Source: Dictyobacter formicarum (GTDB lineage: Bacteria; Chloroflexota; Ktedonobacteria; Ktedonobacterales; Ktedonobacteraceae). Taken from it: DNA of 64,000 nt. Positions 32,261-41,401 of the stretch are shown in pieces. The notes below the pieces were generated by a model. The model made no database searches. It was not told the DNA's origin and saw only the letters and a program-made list of their open reading frames with translations. The stretch lies in the NCBI RefSeq assembly GCF_016587435.1, contig NZ_BNJJ01000003.1, positions 186,001-250,000 on the forward strand, given 5' to 3'. Position 1 is the first letter of the stretch. Each line of letters begins with the position of its first letter. Made by a program: the position numbers and the translations under genes.

Positions 32261-33388
32261 ATGAGTAATTCACTCCGACAACTGGAAGCGCTGGGGCAAA
32301 GTGTCTGGCTGGACGATATTGACCGGGCACAGTTGTACTCTGGTCTCTTTGAGCAACTGATCAACGAGGATGGCCTCTCTGGGGCAACTGGCAATCCAAC
32401 CATTTTTGAACACGCTATTGATCATGGCACAGCCTACAATGAGCAGATGCGGCAGCTCATCGCACAGGGCAAGGATGCCCCGGCCATCTACGAGACGTTG
32501 GCAATGACCGATGTTCGGCAGGTCGCTGATCTGCTGCGTCCCACCTATGAACGAACCGCAGGGCAGGACGGGTTTGTGAGCATCGAAGTCTCGCCCTATC
32601 TGGCCCATGATACCAAAGGCACGCTTGCAGAGGTGCGCCGCTTCTGGCAGACGATTGATCGTCCGAACCTGATGGTGAAGATCCCGGCCACACCGGCAGG
32701 CATTCCTGCCATTCACCGGGCACTCGCCTCTGGCATCAACATCAACATTACACTCATCTTCTCCATCGAGAACTACCTCCAGGTGGCCGGGGCGTACCTG
32801 GGTGCCCTGGAGGAGCGCCTGGACGATGGCCGTGACATCAGTCGCATCGCCTCGGTCGCCAGCTTCTTTGTCAGCCGCGTCGATGTCCTCGTGGATGCCT
32901 TGCTCGAAGACAGGATCAAAGCTGCTGGCACCGGCGCAAAGCCTCAGCTTAAAGATCTGGAGGGCAAAACCGCCATCGCCAATGCGCGCCTGGCCTACCA
33001 GGAGTTCAAACGGCTGTTTGGCGGGCCACGCTTTGCGGCTCTCCAGCTTGAGGGAGCGCGTGTCCAACGGCCCTTATGGGCCAGCACGAGCGCAAAAAAT
33101 CCGGCCTACCGCGATGTCCTCTACGTCGAGGAACTGATCGGTCCCGACACCGTGAACACCATGCCGCTCACAACGCTCGAAGGCTTCCGCGAGCATGGAA
33201 ACGCGCGCCTCTCCATCGAGGATCAGCTCCCACAAGCGAAAACGCAGTTGGCGGCGCTCGCGCAGATCGGGATCTCCTACGACCAGGTCACGCGACAACT
33301 GCAAGAGGAGGGAGTGCAGAAGTTCATCGACTCCTTCCAGAAGCTGTTTGGGTGCATTGAGAACAAGCGCAAGGGGCTGCAATCGTAG
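32261..33388 (+). CDS. tal: Transaldolase
   Basis: The start at 32261 (MSNSLRQLEALGQSVWLDDI) has AAAAGGAGA 8 nt upstream; the open frame upstream of it is non-coding. The 375-residue protein is a long-form transaldolase, with the substrate-loop segment SGATGNPTIFEHAI, GFVSIEVSPYLAHDT, the Schiff-base lysine Lys140 in NLMVKIPAT, and NINITLIFSIENY. It exchanges dihydroxyacetone units between sedoheptulose-7-phosphate and glyceraldehyde-3-phosphate in the non-oxidative pentose phosphate pathway. It is not beside transketolase or G6PDH genes here. The Hsp20 gene follows 132 nt later. Confidence 0.93.
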   Translation: MSNSLRQLEALGQSVWLDDIDRAQLYSGLFEQLINEDGLSGATGNPTIFEHAIDHGTAYNEQMRQLIAQGKDAPAIYETLAMTDVRQVADLLRPTYERTAGQDGFVSIEVSPYLAHDTKGTLAEVRRFWQTIDRPNLMVKIPATPAGIPAIHRALASGININITLIFSIENYLQVAGAYLGALEERLDDGRDISRIASVASFFVSRVDVLVDALLEDRIKAAGTGAKPQLKDLEGKTAIANARLAYQEFKRLFGGPRFAALQLEGARVQRPLWASTSAKNPAYRDVLYVEELIGPDTVNTMPLTTLEGFREHGNARLSIEDQLPQAKTQLAALAQIGISYDQVTRQLQEEGVQKFIDSFQKLFGCIENKRKGLQS

Positions 33389-33520
33389 GGGCGAGGGGAG
33401 CTGTTCGCTCCAGGAAATGAGAAAGGAGGCTCCCTTCCCTTTTGCGCCTCCTGTGATGGAGATCAAGCTCTCAAGTCATGAGTGGAACCAACAATGAGTG
33501 AAAGAGGAGAGGTGAAGCGT

Positions 33521-33928
33521 ATGCCTGAGCAGATGAAGCAGCAGCTTGTTCCGGTCAAGATCTACCGGACAGAGGAGCGTTTGATGGTCGCCGCCCCCAT
33601 GCCTGGTCTGGAACCCGAGAACATCGTCGTCGAAGTCACCGCCGATGGTCACCTCCTCCTGCATGGAGACCTGCGCGGCATGCTCAAAGGGGTCAAGGAA
33701 CTCTTGCTCGATGAATGGAGCGTGGGAGTCTATCACCGCGAGTTGGCTCTCCCCATCCCGGTCAATGCCATGTGCGCCAACGTCACCTACGGCAATGGCG
33801 TGTTGCTCGTGACCTTGCCAATCAGCCAACACACCCTCCCTGCACGCCTCGTGCTCGACCGCATCACGCCGACACACGGGGAACGCAAAGGCAATGTCGG
33901 ACATCCTCCCACCTGTGTTCAGCCATGA
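33521..33928 (+). CDS. Hsp20/alpha-crystallin-like small heat shock protein
   Basis: The start at 33521 is preferred because AAAGAGGAGAGG lies just upstream; two in-frame upstream starts lack a ribosome-binding site. The 135-residue product has the alpha-crystallin beta-sandwich: VPVKIYRTEERLMVAAPMPGL, ENIVVEVTADGHLLLHGDL, YHRELALPIPVNAMCANVTY and GNGVLLVTLPI. Such proteins form oligomers that hold unfolding proteins. The C-terminal I-x-I tail motif is not obvious (TLPISQHTLPARLVL). It stands after transaldolase and may share its transcript. Confidence 0.85.
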   Translation: MPEQMKQQLVPVKIYRTEERLMVAAPMPGLEPENIVVEVTADGHLLLHGDLRGMLKGVKELLLDEWSVGVYHRELALPIPVNAMCANVTYGNGVLLVTLPISQHTLPARLVLDRITPTHGERKGNVGHPPTCVQP

Positions 33929-34059
33929 GGGGGCGAGCGGTTTGCGCTCCTTTCAGGAAACATGGTGAGACAGAGCACGGCGCGGAGTCGCATCTTTGCG
34001 GAACACCGCGTTCCAGCTCGCTCATAAAGATCTCTGGTAGGAAGGGTAGCATAGACACG

Positions 34060-35241
34060 TTAAATCACACCCTGCCTCCTCCAGGCTTGAATTTGCTCTG
34101 CGCTATATCCCAATTCTTGCAGAATAGCCTCACTATGCTCACCGACGCGGGGGACAGGCTGCGGTGTCACATGCTCGCCTCCAACCAGGCGTGGGAAGCG
34201 CGCCAATGTGGATAGCTCCTTTCCGCCTGCTTCACCAGTGCGCACAACATGGCGCGCCCGTGCCTGGGGATCGTTGAAGGCTTCGTCGATGCTGTAGACG
34301 GGACCCAGGCAAGTATCGTCGCCACGACATACCTCAACCCATGCATCACGCGAGCGCGTTTTGAAGATGGCTTGCAAGGCGCGTATGGTCTCATCCCGCT
34401 GCTCTGCAGTGGTCGGCATATGCGCATCTATCAGTTCAGGATGTCCAATGCGCTCACAAAAGGTGCGCCAGAACTTTGGCTCCAGAGCGGCGAGAGTAAC
34501 ATACTTGCCATCACCTGCCTCGTAGATGTGATAGCAGGGGAGAGCACCGTTCAGTGGCGAGCGCTCCGGCGACAGGCTCACACCGCTGTGCAGATACAGC
34601 GAAGTGACCAGGGGCATCAGACTCAACAGGTTCTCAGTCATGGCAACATCGACGAAGCACCCCCGCCCGCTGTGCGCACGCTCCACCAGGGCTAACAGGA
34701 TACCAACAACGGCGCTATAACTCCCGCCAATCAGGTCACCTAGTTGCGTGGCTGGAAGAGAAGGAACTCCCTGTGCGTCCCGCTGGTAGTCGAGCAAGCC
34801 GGCGTACCCCTGGTAGTTAAGATCGTGCCCGGCCCTGTCCCGGTAGGGACCGTCTTGTCCGTAGCCGGAGATGGCACAATAGATGAGATCGGGGTTGATT
34901 TTTTTCAGCTGTTCATAGTCCAAACCCAATCGCTGCATCACTCCCGGTCGAAAGCTTTCTATTACGATATCAGTTCTTCGCACCAGAGCACGCAGCAGTT
35001 CGCATCCCTGCTCGACTTTCAAGTTGAGCGTTATACTGCGCTTGTTCCGATTGATCGCGCCAAAGAGCACACCCAGGCCACGTTCGTCTGCAGGCGCCAT
35101 CTCGCGGGCATAGTCTCCCCGGCCCGGTTCCTCAACTTTGATCACATCGGCACCGAAGTCGGCAAGCATCTGCGAGGCATATGGACCCGGCAGCAGACGC
35201 GAAAGGTCAAGCACACGTATCCTTTCTAATGGCTGGCTCAC
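34060..35241 (-). CDS. CaiB/BaiF-type (family III) CoA transferase
   Basis: The start is GTG at 35241, behind an AAAGGGGGCC leader. The 393-residue protein has the family III CoA-transferase layout: RVLDLSRLLPGPYASQMLADFGADVIKVE, GDYAREM and KRSITLNLK (quoted in parts). The catalytic-region DLNYQGYAGLLDYQ follows GPYRDRAGHD, whose Asp (RAGHD) is the expected catalytic Asp of this family. The C-terminal VPRVGEHSEAILQELGYS is typical. It would move CoA between an acyl-CoA and a free carboxylate. No neighbouring catabolic genes reveal the substrate. Confidence 0.9.
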   Translation of the reverse strand: MSQPLERIRVLDLSRLLPGPYASQMLADFGADVIKVEEPGRGDYAREMAPADERGLGVLFGAINRNKRSITLNLKVEQGCELLRALVRRTDIVIESFRPGVMQRLGLDYEQLKKINPDLIYCAISGYGQDGPYRDRAGHDLNYQGYAGLLDYQRDAQGVPSLPATQLGDLIGGSYSAVVGILLALVERAHSGRGCFVDVAMTENLLSLMPLVTSLYLHSGVSLSPERSPLNGALPCYHIYEAGDGKYVTLAALEPKFWRTFCERIGHPELIDAHMPTTAEQRDETIRALQAIFKTRSRDAWVEVCRGDDTCLGPVYSIDEAFNDPQARARHVVRTGEAGGKELSTLARFPRLVGGEHVTPQPVPRVGEHSEAILQELGYSAEQIQAWRRQGVI

Positions 35242-35775
35242 AAGGCCCCCTTTCTTTTCGCATAGAAAGAACAGCTTTTTTTAAGGTTATATCACTTCCC
35301 ACCTGATCTTCGCAAAATGCTCAGATGATTGTGCATGCGGTGATTGTCTTGATTTTTTATTTGACTTTAGCTCCGTTTCCGATACCCCTGCAGGGTTGCC
35401 GTTCCTTTCGTTGGAGAACCATGCGTCGTGTTCTTTTGCCTCCATTTCTAGCAGAAATCCTCTAATGTCCTCGAAAAAAATGCAAACACATCCTTAGAGA
35501 AGAAGAAACGACTATATAGGAGATACCGTTTAAGGCGATCCAGAAAAACATCACTTCAGCGCAAGAGTGAAAAAGGTAGCGGGTCAACGATCTCCTGCTG
35601 CCTTTTTCTTTTGACGAAGCAGGTACGCATGTTCCCTGGTGCCGCACCGTGGCTCGTCTGGAGCCAGACGAGCCAGACTATCCCGCTCCCTTGATTGTTG
35701 GCCTGGTAATTGCCACCCTGGTGCTCCTGGTCACCAGACTACTCAGGTGGAGGTAAACGAACCATTGAGATTGCC
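35242..35775. other. Intergenic region with a terminator-like hairpin
   Basis: No gene was found. An 11-bp stem with one G-T pair (35570-35580 with 35597-35607) is followed by TTTTTCTTTT, a good intrinsic terminator on the plus strand. No intact plus-strand gene precedes it, so it is probably left over from a deleted or decayed gene. Confidence 0.5.
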
Positions 35776-35907
35776 AACCAAAGTCAGGCGTTTGGGCCGC
35801 GGGCATTACACGTGGCATTGGATAGCAGCCCGTTGTGGGGGGCGGGACGAATCGAGGATACCTACAATTTGGTAGGGCACGCGCTCAAAAAGTCAGGTGC
35901 ATCGTGA
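35776..35907 (+). pseudogene. IS1182-type transposase fragment
   Basis: The short frame contains ARALHVALDSSPLWGAGRIEDTYNLVG in two parts (ALHVALDSSPLWGAGRIED, TYNLVGHALKK), a conserved segment of IS1182-family DDE transposases that carries the first catalytic Asp. The rest of the transposase and the IS ends are missing. Confidence 0.7.
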
Positions 35908-36217
35908 CAGATCAACAGGGGCACGCTCACATCTGCCTCTTGCCTCAGTTTGCGTTTTGAGAGAATGGGAGATACGTTATAAGCAAAATCCTAGAGTATG
36001 CCATCCTCTTCCAGCAAGCAGGTAAAGGGTTTGAAGGGGAAGCAAGCGCCGACAGATGTGATGAGGGGCTTCTAGGAGACCATAACTGCGACATTGGGGA
36101 GAGCAACCTGGGATGTTCCTATCGCTGCTCTCCGAACTGCCTCTAGCAGTTCGCTTGTTTTTGCACCAAAGAAAGTAGAAACGCTCATGCCGTTTTGAGG
36201 AGAATGGAGACATATCG
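35908..36217. other. Region upstream of the SDR gene
   Basis: No gene was recognised. It ends with the GAGGAGAATGGAG ribosome-binding region of the SDR gene. Confidence 0.35.
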
Positions 36218-37123
36218 ATGGCGCAAACAATACTTGTCACTGGTAGTACCAGTGGCTTTGGTCGTCTGATGGTCGAAACCCTGGCACGCCAGGGATATAC
36301 CGTTTTTGCGGGAATGCGCGCTATGGCAGGAAAAAATGCACCTGTGGCAGAAGAACTACGAGCTCTGGCGGAACGAGAACATCTTGCTTTGCATATCATC
36401 GAAATCGATGTCACGGATGACTCTTCAGTGGAGCAGGCAATCGAGTCCCTTATAGGAATCACGGGGCGTCTTGATGTGGTGGTCAATAATGCCGGGATGG
36501 CGTATAATGACCCACTGGAAGCATTCACCCTTGAGCAAGCCCAACAGCAATTCGATACCAACGTTTTTAGCGTGTTACGGGTAAACCGCGCGGCTCTGCC
36601 ACACATGCGTCGGCAAGGCAGCGGGTTGCTCTTGCAGATAGGCTCCATTGCTGGACGCCTGGCCCTTCCTTTTCTTGGCCTCTATGGAGCGACGAAGTTT
36701 GCCCTGGAGGGACTCACCGAGTCATATCGCTATGAGCTCGCTCCCTTTAGCATCGACGCCGCCATTATTGAGCCTGGAACCTACCCGACCGCCATTGCAG
36801 AGAAGCATCAGAGTGCAGCAGATACAGAGCGTGCTGCTCTTTATCAGGCTGCTATGGATAAGTTTATGGCGCCACTTTTCGCAGAGAACCGATCCGCCAC
36901 ACCTCCCGATCCCCAGGAGGTGACCGACGCGGTGGCCAGAATCATCACCCAACCAGCGGGGGAGCGGCCATTGCACACTGTTGTCGCGCCGGTTGCCCAA
37001 CGCCAGGCTCCCCAGGCGATAAACGACGCCGTCACACAGGCGACTCGATCCTTTTTCGAGACGCTCAATCTCCCCCTGGCAACCCTCGCACCAAAGAAAG
37101 AGAAACAGAAGCTGAAGAAGTGA
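36218..37123 (+). CDS. SDR-family oxidoreductase
   Basis: This 301-residue classical short-chain dehydrogenase has a cofactor loop TGSTSGFGRLMVETLA, the NNAG motif in VVVNNAGMAYNDP, a catalytic Ser in LQIGSIAGR and the YGATK catalytic Tyr-Lys pair in GLYGATKFALEGLTESYRYEL. The basic residue after the first strand (FAGMR) suggests NADP(H). The C-terminal 60 residues (TQPAGERPLHTVVAP, a lysine-rich end) extend beyond the core. It is a single gene closed by a long hairpin. The substrate is unknown. Confidence 0.9.
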   Translation: MAQTILVTGSTSGFGRLMVETLARQGYTVFAGMRAMAGKNAPVAEELRALAEREHLALHIIEIDVTDDSSVEQAIESLIGITGRLDVVVNNAGMAYNDPLEAFTLEQAQQQFDTNVFSVLRVNRAALPHMRRQGSGLLLQIGSIAGRLALPFLGLYGATKFALEGLTESYRYELAPFSIDAAIIEPGTYPTAIAEKHQSAADTERAALYQAAMDKFMAPLFAENRSATPPDPQEVTDAVARIITQPAGERPLHTVVAPVAQRQAPQAINDAVTQATRSFFETLNLPLATLAPKKEKQKLKK

Positions 37124-37151
37124 ACCACACGCTCCTTTTTGAGGAAACCGG

Positions 37152-37196
37152 AGTGATCTCGAACTTTTGGAGTAATCTCAAAAGTTCGAGATCACT
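37152..37196 (+). terminator. Hairpin terminator after the SDR gene
   Basis: A perfect 18-bp inverted repeat (37152-37169 with 37179-37196) encloses a 9-nt loop, 28 nt after the SDR stop. No strong T-run follows. Confidence 0.65.
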
Positions 37197-37303
37197 TCAC
37201 AATCTATTGTTGAGCTAACAAAAATAGCGTAAGATTATATTCACGTTACCCAGAATGAAATGACAACTCAAAGTGCAAGCACTTTGAGCAGGAGAGGAAG
37301 CTT

Positions 37304-37390
37304 ATGCCCGACCAAGAATACCTCGATCTGCTCACTCAAGGAGTAGGGGCATGGAACCGGTGGAAGGAAGACACCCATGAGATATCACCC
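37304..37390 (+). pseudogene. N-terminal stub of a pentapeptide-repeat-type protein
   Basis: The frame starts at a good ATG and reads MPDQEYLDLLTQGVGAWNRW, the sort of N-terminus that opens pentapeptide-repeat proteins (from memory: '..LLkqGv..WN.WR'). It is then lost, and the frame continues into sequence antisense to the next gene. No repeats follow, so only the promoter and the first 25-30 codons appear to survive. Confidence 0.4.
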
Positions 37391-37465
37391 AGTGCCAGAG
37401 GGAATTTCTGCGCGGCACCTCATCTGGCACAACATATTCATCAGTGGCACCGCTCCATCGAGAGA

Positions 37466-38287
37466 TCAGCTCTGTCCAATGAACAACTCGCTCTCCATAA
37501 CATAAGCCGTTACGCCAGGGGCAATAATGCTCATAAGCCCCTGTGGTGGAGCAGACAGTTGCACGTTAAATGCCACGTGTCCATAAGCATCACAGCACAG
37601 ATAGCCTTCTTGATGTCTTACAAAAATGAAACCATCTCTATCAACTAGTGGTTGCTCAACAAATATAAGATTGGTCGTGCGGGAGATTTCACATCCCCAT
37701 ACTTCCTTGCCCTCTGTTGTTAATCGTGCCAGGCGCTGCTTTGAGAGAGCGATCCAACCACCATCAATATACTCAGCAAATGTAGCTGAATGGTTGTATT
37801 CGCCTATCTGCGTTCCATCTGATCTGACAAACGCAGAAAACCCATCAGTTGATCCAACAGCAGCAATCTGCTCACGGTTGAGAGTGGGAAGCTTATTTAC
37901 TTTTCCCTGAATGTTTCCCAATCGATCAACAATTAACAGAGCGTCAGGAAGAACAAGCAGTGTTTCTCCGGTTTGGAGCGCGGTTGGCAGTGAATAGACA
38001 AAACGCTCATCCTCTGGCATAACGTCACCAAGATCTAGCTGCCACAAAATGGTGCCATTGAATGTGACTGCAGAAAGCATGCCTGCATGACAGATGCGAA
38101 GGGTCCCATCAGGCGCAACAATAACGCCGCTGATAGTTTCCCTATCTGGAGAACGAACAGAGTGATGTACTGGCAATGAGATTTTCCGCCAAATCGGCGT
38201 TGTATGAGGGCCGGAAATAGGTGATAGAGCACAATTTGTCTGATCGCCTCCGAAACGGGGCCAGACAGTCTGAGCTAAATGAAGCAT
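37466..38287 (-). CDS. PQQ-like beta-propeller protein
   Basis: This 273-residue protein has repeating four-strand blades with WD/PQQ-like character: ISGVIVAPDGTLRICHAGML, VTFNGTILWQLDLGD, LLIVDRLGNIQGKVNKLP, RLARLTTEGKEVWGCEIS and GFIFVRHQEGYLCCDAYG. It has no signal peptide and no lipobox, so it is probably cytoplasmic. Such proteins bind ligands or partners; there is no catalytic signature. It is a single gene, opposite to the pentapeptide stub. Confidence 0.7.
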   Translation of the reverse strand: MLHLAQTVWPRFGGDQTNCALSPISGPHTTPIWRKISLPVHHSVRSPDRETISGVIVAPDGTLRICHAGMLSAVTFNGTILWQLDLGDVMPEDERFVYSLPTALQTGETLLVLPDALLIVDRLGNIQGKVNKLPTLNREQIAAVGSTDGFSAFVRSDGTQIGEYNHSATFAEYIDGGWIALSKQRLARLTTEGKEVWGCEISRTTNLIFVEQPLVDRDGFIFVRHQEGYLCCDAYGHVAFNVQLSAPPQGLMSIIAPGVTAYVMESELFIGQS

Positions 38288-38771
38288 CGTGTTTGTATTT
38301 CCTCAGGAGGGAGGAAGACCTATTTATGTATGAACAGAGAGGGCAGTAAAACTAGCTTATGTAAAACATAACATTCATCAAGAAAATTGTCAATATTAGA
38401 AGAAACAGATGATCGAAGATCTTTAGCAATACCTATACATTTTACAACTCATTAAATTTTAATGACGTCCAGGCAGCAAAAGATAACATGAATAACTCAT
38501 ATTATTATCATAATCTTTGGTATCGACCATTCTCGTTCATTAGTCCTTGTAGATGCTGGATTGAGAAGCACCTAACAAGGACTAATTCCTGGCATGCTTC
38601 CAAATTGAAGATACTTGCAAAAAAGTCTGCCTTCCTCTTTAAATAGTAAATAATCCAATACAGCGATAATTGCTATAAATATTGACTTTCCTTTATATTT
38701 ACTCTATATTCTTTAAGGCTTCTCCATAAATATATTTATCTTTTACTACAAAGAAGCGAAAAGGTGTATTG
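38288..38771. other. AT-rich intergenic region with a long stem-loop
   Basis: A 12-bp inverted repeat (38539-38550 with 38575-38586) continues inward, with interruptions, toward 38551-38557 and 38567-38573. It may be a processed leader, a terminator for an unseen transcript or a protein-binding site. No gene was found. AT-rich sequence just before 38772 probably holds the promoter of the secreted Ig-like protein. Confidence 0.4.
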
Positions 38772-40850
38772 ATGCGCACAAAACAACGTTTTCTCTTGTA
38801 TGTCGTTACATTTGTACTCACTGCCTTCCTCTCTACTAACGGCACTAACCTCTTTGGACATCAGAGTACAGCCCATGCAGCAACGACAAGTGGACCCACT
38901 ATCTCGCTCAGCAGCAAGACAGCTTACATTGGGCAAACGCTGACACTCACGGGACATGGATTGCCCCCATCCACTCCATATCAACTCCTGCTAGCCAATC
39001 GGGGGAACACCGGATACTCACTTGGCGATTACATCTGGCCAGATGCCAATGGGGACGTATCACAAACCATTACCTTTATCTCAAACTTCTATCCCGTTTT
39101 GCAAGGCACTTATCTGGTACTGCTTTATCCAGAATACAGGAATGACGCAACTCCTGTCACAGCACAAACCAGCATTCAGGTCCTCCCAACGCTTCTATCC
39201 CTCACCGGCAATTCCGGTCTACCGATTACGATGCAAGGGCTAGGATTTACTGCATTTGAAACGGATAAGATCTATTTTGGTGATGCCGTAACCGGCACAC
39301 CAGAAGGCACAACAACCAGTGATGGGAGCGGTTCGCTGTCCTTCACATTTACCGTACCAGAACACCTTGATGAAGGATCATATCCTGTCACAATAGTCCG
39401 CCCCAACAAAACTCCAGCCGCAGTGACTGCCCACATCAAACTTTATCCATTGACGCTGAAGGCTCCTGGCGGTGCCAAAAACCAGCAGGTGGTCATGGTA
39501 CATGGAACTGGTTTTGTCCCGGGTGAATATGTCAATCTTAGCTGGGATGCGAATGGCGGTCAGCAACTCTATAATGATAGTACTGATAATACTGGTGCAT
39601 TCAAATTTTGGTTCTCTCTTCCATCAGCTCCATTAGGCCCACACACACTTACGGCGCAAGGCAGTACAAGCGGTCTATCGGTCAGCACTATTATGAACAT
39701 CGGGCCAGGAATTAGCCTCTATTCCCAAAATGGCTATAACGCAAAAAGCAATCCAGGTGGGACCTTAACGGTCAATGGTGGTGGATTCAATGCCAATGAA
39801 CAGGTAAACGTCTATTTCCAAACCACGAAAAATGGCATTACAACCGCGACCACAGATAGCACAGGCAGTTTCAGCACAACTATCCAGGTCCCCTTCCAGT
39901 ACTCTCCAACCACAACCTACTACGTCTATGCAAAGAACACGGCGGACACGGCCCACACACGCGCACAATTTACCTATGTCACACCAACCGCAAGTCTCAC
40001 TGGTAACTCTTATGGAGCAGATACCTCTGAAGGCTCTGTTTCAGTTGCAGGATTTGGCGCCAATGAAAGTGTGAAAATTGTAGATCGCTATCAACAATCG
40101 AACCAGACCAACCTGATAACGCTTACCACTGATGCCACCGGCTATGCACGCGCAAACATCACATGGCCAAGCACACCAAATGAAGGAACCGTTCCTTTCG
40201 CAGCTATCGGGCAAACAACAGGTCTGGTTGCCACAGGAACGCACATTGGATGGCAAACTATTGTGCCACAACCAGACAATGGTACAGATCTCGTTGGCAA
40301 CGCTGGCGATACCCTGACATTCACTGGCAAAAACTTTGCCGCCAGTGAAACAATCAATATTACATTTAACGATACAGTTGTAGCCACAACCACGAGCGAG
40401 GCAGATGGATCGTATAAAGCAACCTTTACGGTTCCTGCACTCGAAACGGTAAGTGCTGGCGCAGGAAACGTTAAAGTAAAAGCCGTTGGTGTCACCAGTG
40501 GTCTGGTAGCCGGTTCATACTATCCCGATGCCATCACCTTCTACTATCAACCAACGCTCACCATTACACCAACCACAGGGCCATCGGGAACAACAATCAC
40601 CGTTACAGGTGCCCATTTCCCTGCCGGTGTAACCATCCCCATCGGTTGGGATGGACCATTCCCATACAATCCCAATAACATCGGCTATCCACCAGGAACG
40701 TACGCCGCTGTCAATGCTGACCAGAATGGCAGTTTCACACAAACCATTCAAGCCAACGACCTGGTCAGTGGTCAGACCTACCACGTCACAGCGCTCAGTT
40801 ACCCATCCTACTTACAAATAGTAGTAACCGTAACTTTTATCGCTCAATAA
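38772..40850 (+). CDS. Secreted multi-domain Ig/IPT-like protein
   Basis: ATG 38772 has AAAGGTG upstream; a TTG three bases earlier is possible. The 692-residue product starts with a signal peptide (MRTKQRFLLYVVTFVLTAFL, cleavage near AHAA). The rest is a chain of about seven beta-sandwich domains. They share an IPT/TIG-like pattern: LTLTGHGLPPSTPYQL, ITMQGLGFTAFETDKI, VMVHGTGFVPGEYVNLSW, LTVNGGGFNANEQVNVYF, LTFTGKNFAASETINITF and ITVTGAHFPAGVTIPIGW. No sortase or membrane anchor is seen at the C-terminus, so it is likely released or held by binding. An adhesive or surface-layer role is inferred. Confidence 0.8.
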   Translation: MRTKQRFLLYVVTFVLTAFLSTNGTNLFGHQSTAHAATTSGPTISLSSKTAYIGQTLTLTGHGLPPSTPYQLLLANRGNTGYSLGDYIWPDANGDVSQTITFISNFYPVLQGTYLVLLYPEYRNDATPVTAQTSIQVLPTLLSLTGNSGLPITMQGLGFTAFETDKIYFGDAVTGTPEGTTTSDGSGSLSFTFTVPEHLDEGSYPVTIVRPNKTPAAVTAHIKLYPLTLKAPGGAKNQQVVMVHGTGFVPGEYVNLSWDANGGQQLYNDSTDNTGAFKFWFSLPSAPLGPHTLTAQGSTSGLSVSTIMNIGPGISLYSQNGYNAKSNPGGTLTVNGGGFNANEQVNVYFQTTKNGITTATTDSTGSFSTTIQVPFQYSPTTTYYVYAKNTADTAHTRAQFTYVTPTASLTGNSYGADTSEGSVSVAGFGANESVKIVDRYQQSNQTNLITLTTDATGYARANITWPSTPNEGTVPFAAIGQTTGLVATGTHIGWQTIVPQPDNGTDLVGNAGDTLTFTGKNFAASETINITFNDTVVATTTSEADGSYKATFTVPALETVSAGAGNVKVKAVGVTSGLVAGSYYPDAITFYYQPTLTITPTTGPSGTTITVTGAHFPAGVTIPIGWDGPFPYNPNNIGYPPGTYAAVNADQNGSFTQTIQANDLVSGQTYHVTALSYPSYLQIVVTVTFIAQ

Positions 40851-40913
40851 TAATACAGGGAAACATGAAGCGCCCTATTTGTGATGACTTAGCTGCCCTG
40901 TAAGAGAAGTGAT

Positions 40914-40972
40914 AATGCAACGAGGAGGCGACGAAAAACAAAGTGTGCTTTTCGTCGCCTCCTCGTTGCATT
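40914..40972 (+). terminator. Long perfect hairpin terminator
   Basis: A perfect 24-bp stem (40914-40937 with 40949-40972) encloses an 11-nt loop, 63 nt after the secreted-protein gene. It is the longest stem in the window. It ends transcription of that gene and, being symmetrical, may work in both directions. The remaining sequence to 41401 contains no recognisable gene. Confidence 0.75.
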
Positions 40973-41401
40973 TCAAAACGACCCAGTTCCTCATTCGATA
41001 CCCATCATCAATATCTCTATGCACATCTTAAAACGAGTGCCAGATAGGCAGTATTATTGCGCACTCAGCAATGCAATGATAACACATGCCAAATCATAGC
41101 ATTAATAATCATAGCGCTCCCATTATTGAGATATCAAACAAAATGGATATAAGAAAAAGAAAGGGGCAATAACCAGACAGATAGAACATTCTGCACAAAA
41201 GATCACAAGCCCTTCAATGTAAATAACGCGCCTGGATCAATATCTATGGCTCAGAGAATGTGTTATAGTATTGATGAAGCAACCCATCCCATCTGCTTTG
41301 AGGTTACGAGCGTCTTGTGGAGTCGAAACGTTGGCCCTCTGACGCCGTATCTGGAGCGGCAAGGGCAGAAACGAAATTTGGAAAGCGAGTTAGCATAATA
41401 T

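Noticed and set aside
35977..36648. 223-codon reverse frame overlapping the SDR gene
   Set aside because: Antisense of a well-recognised SDR; no ribosome-binding site or known domain.
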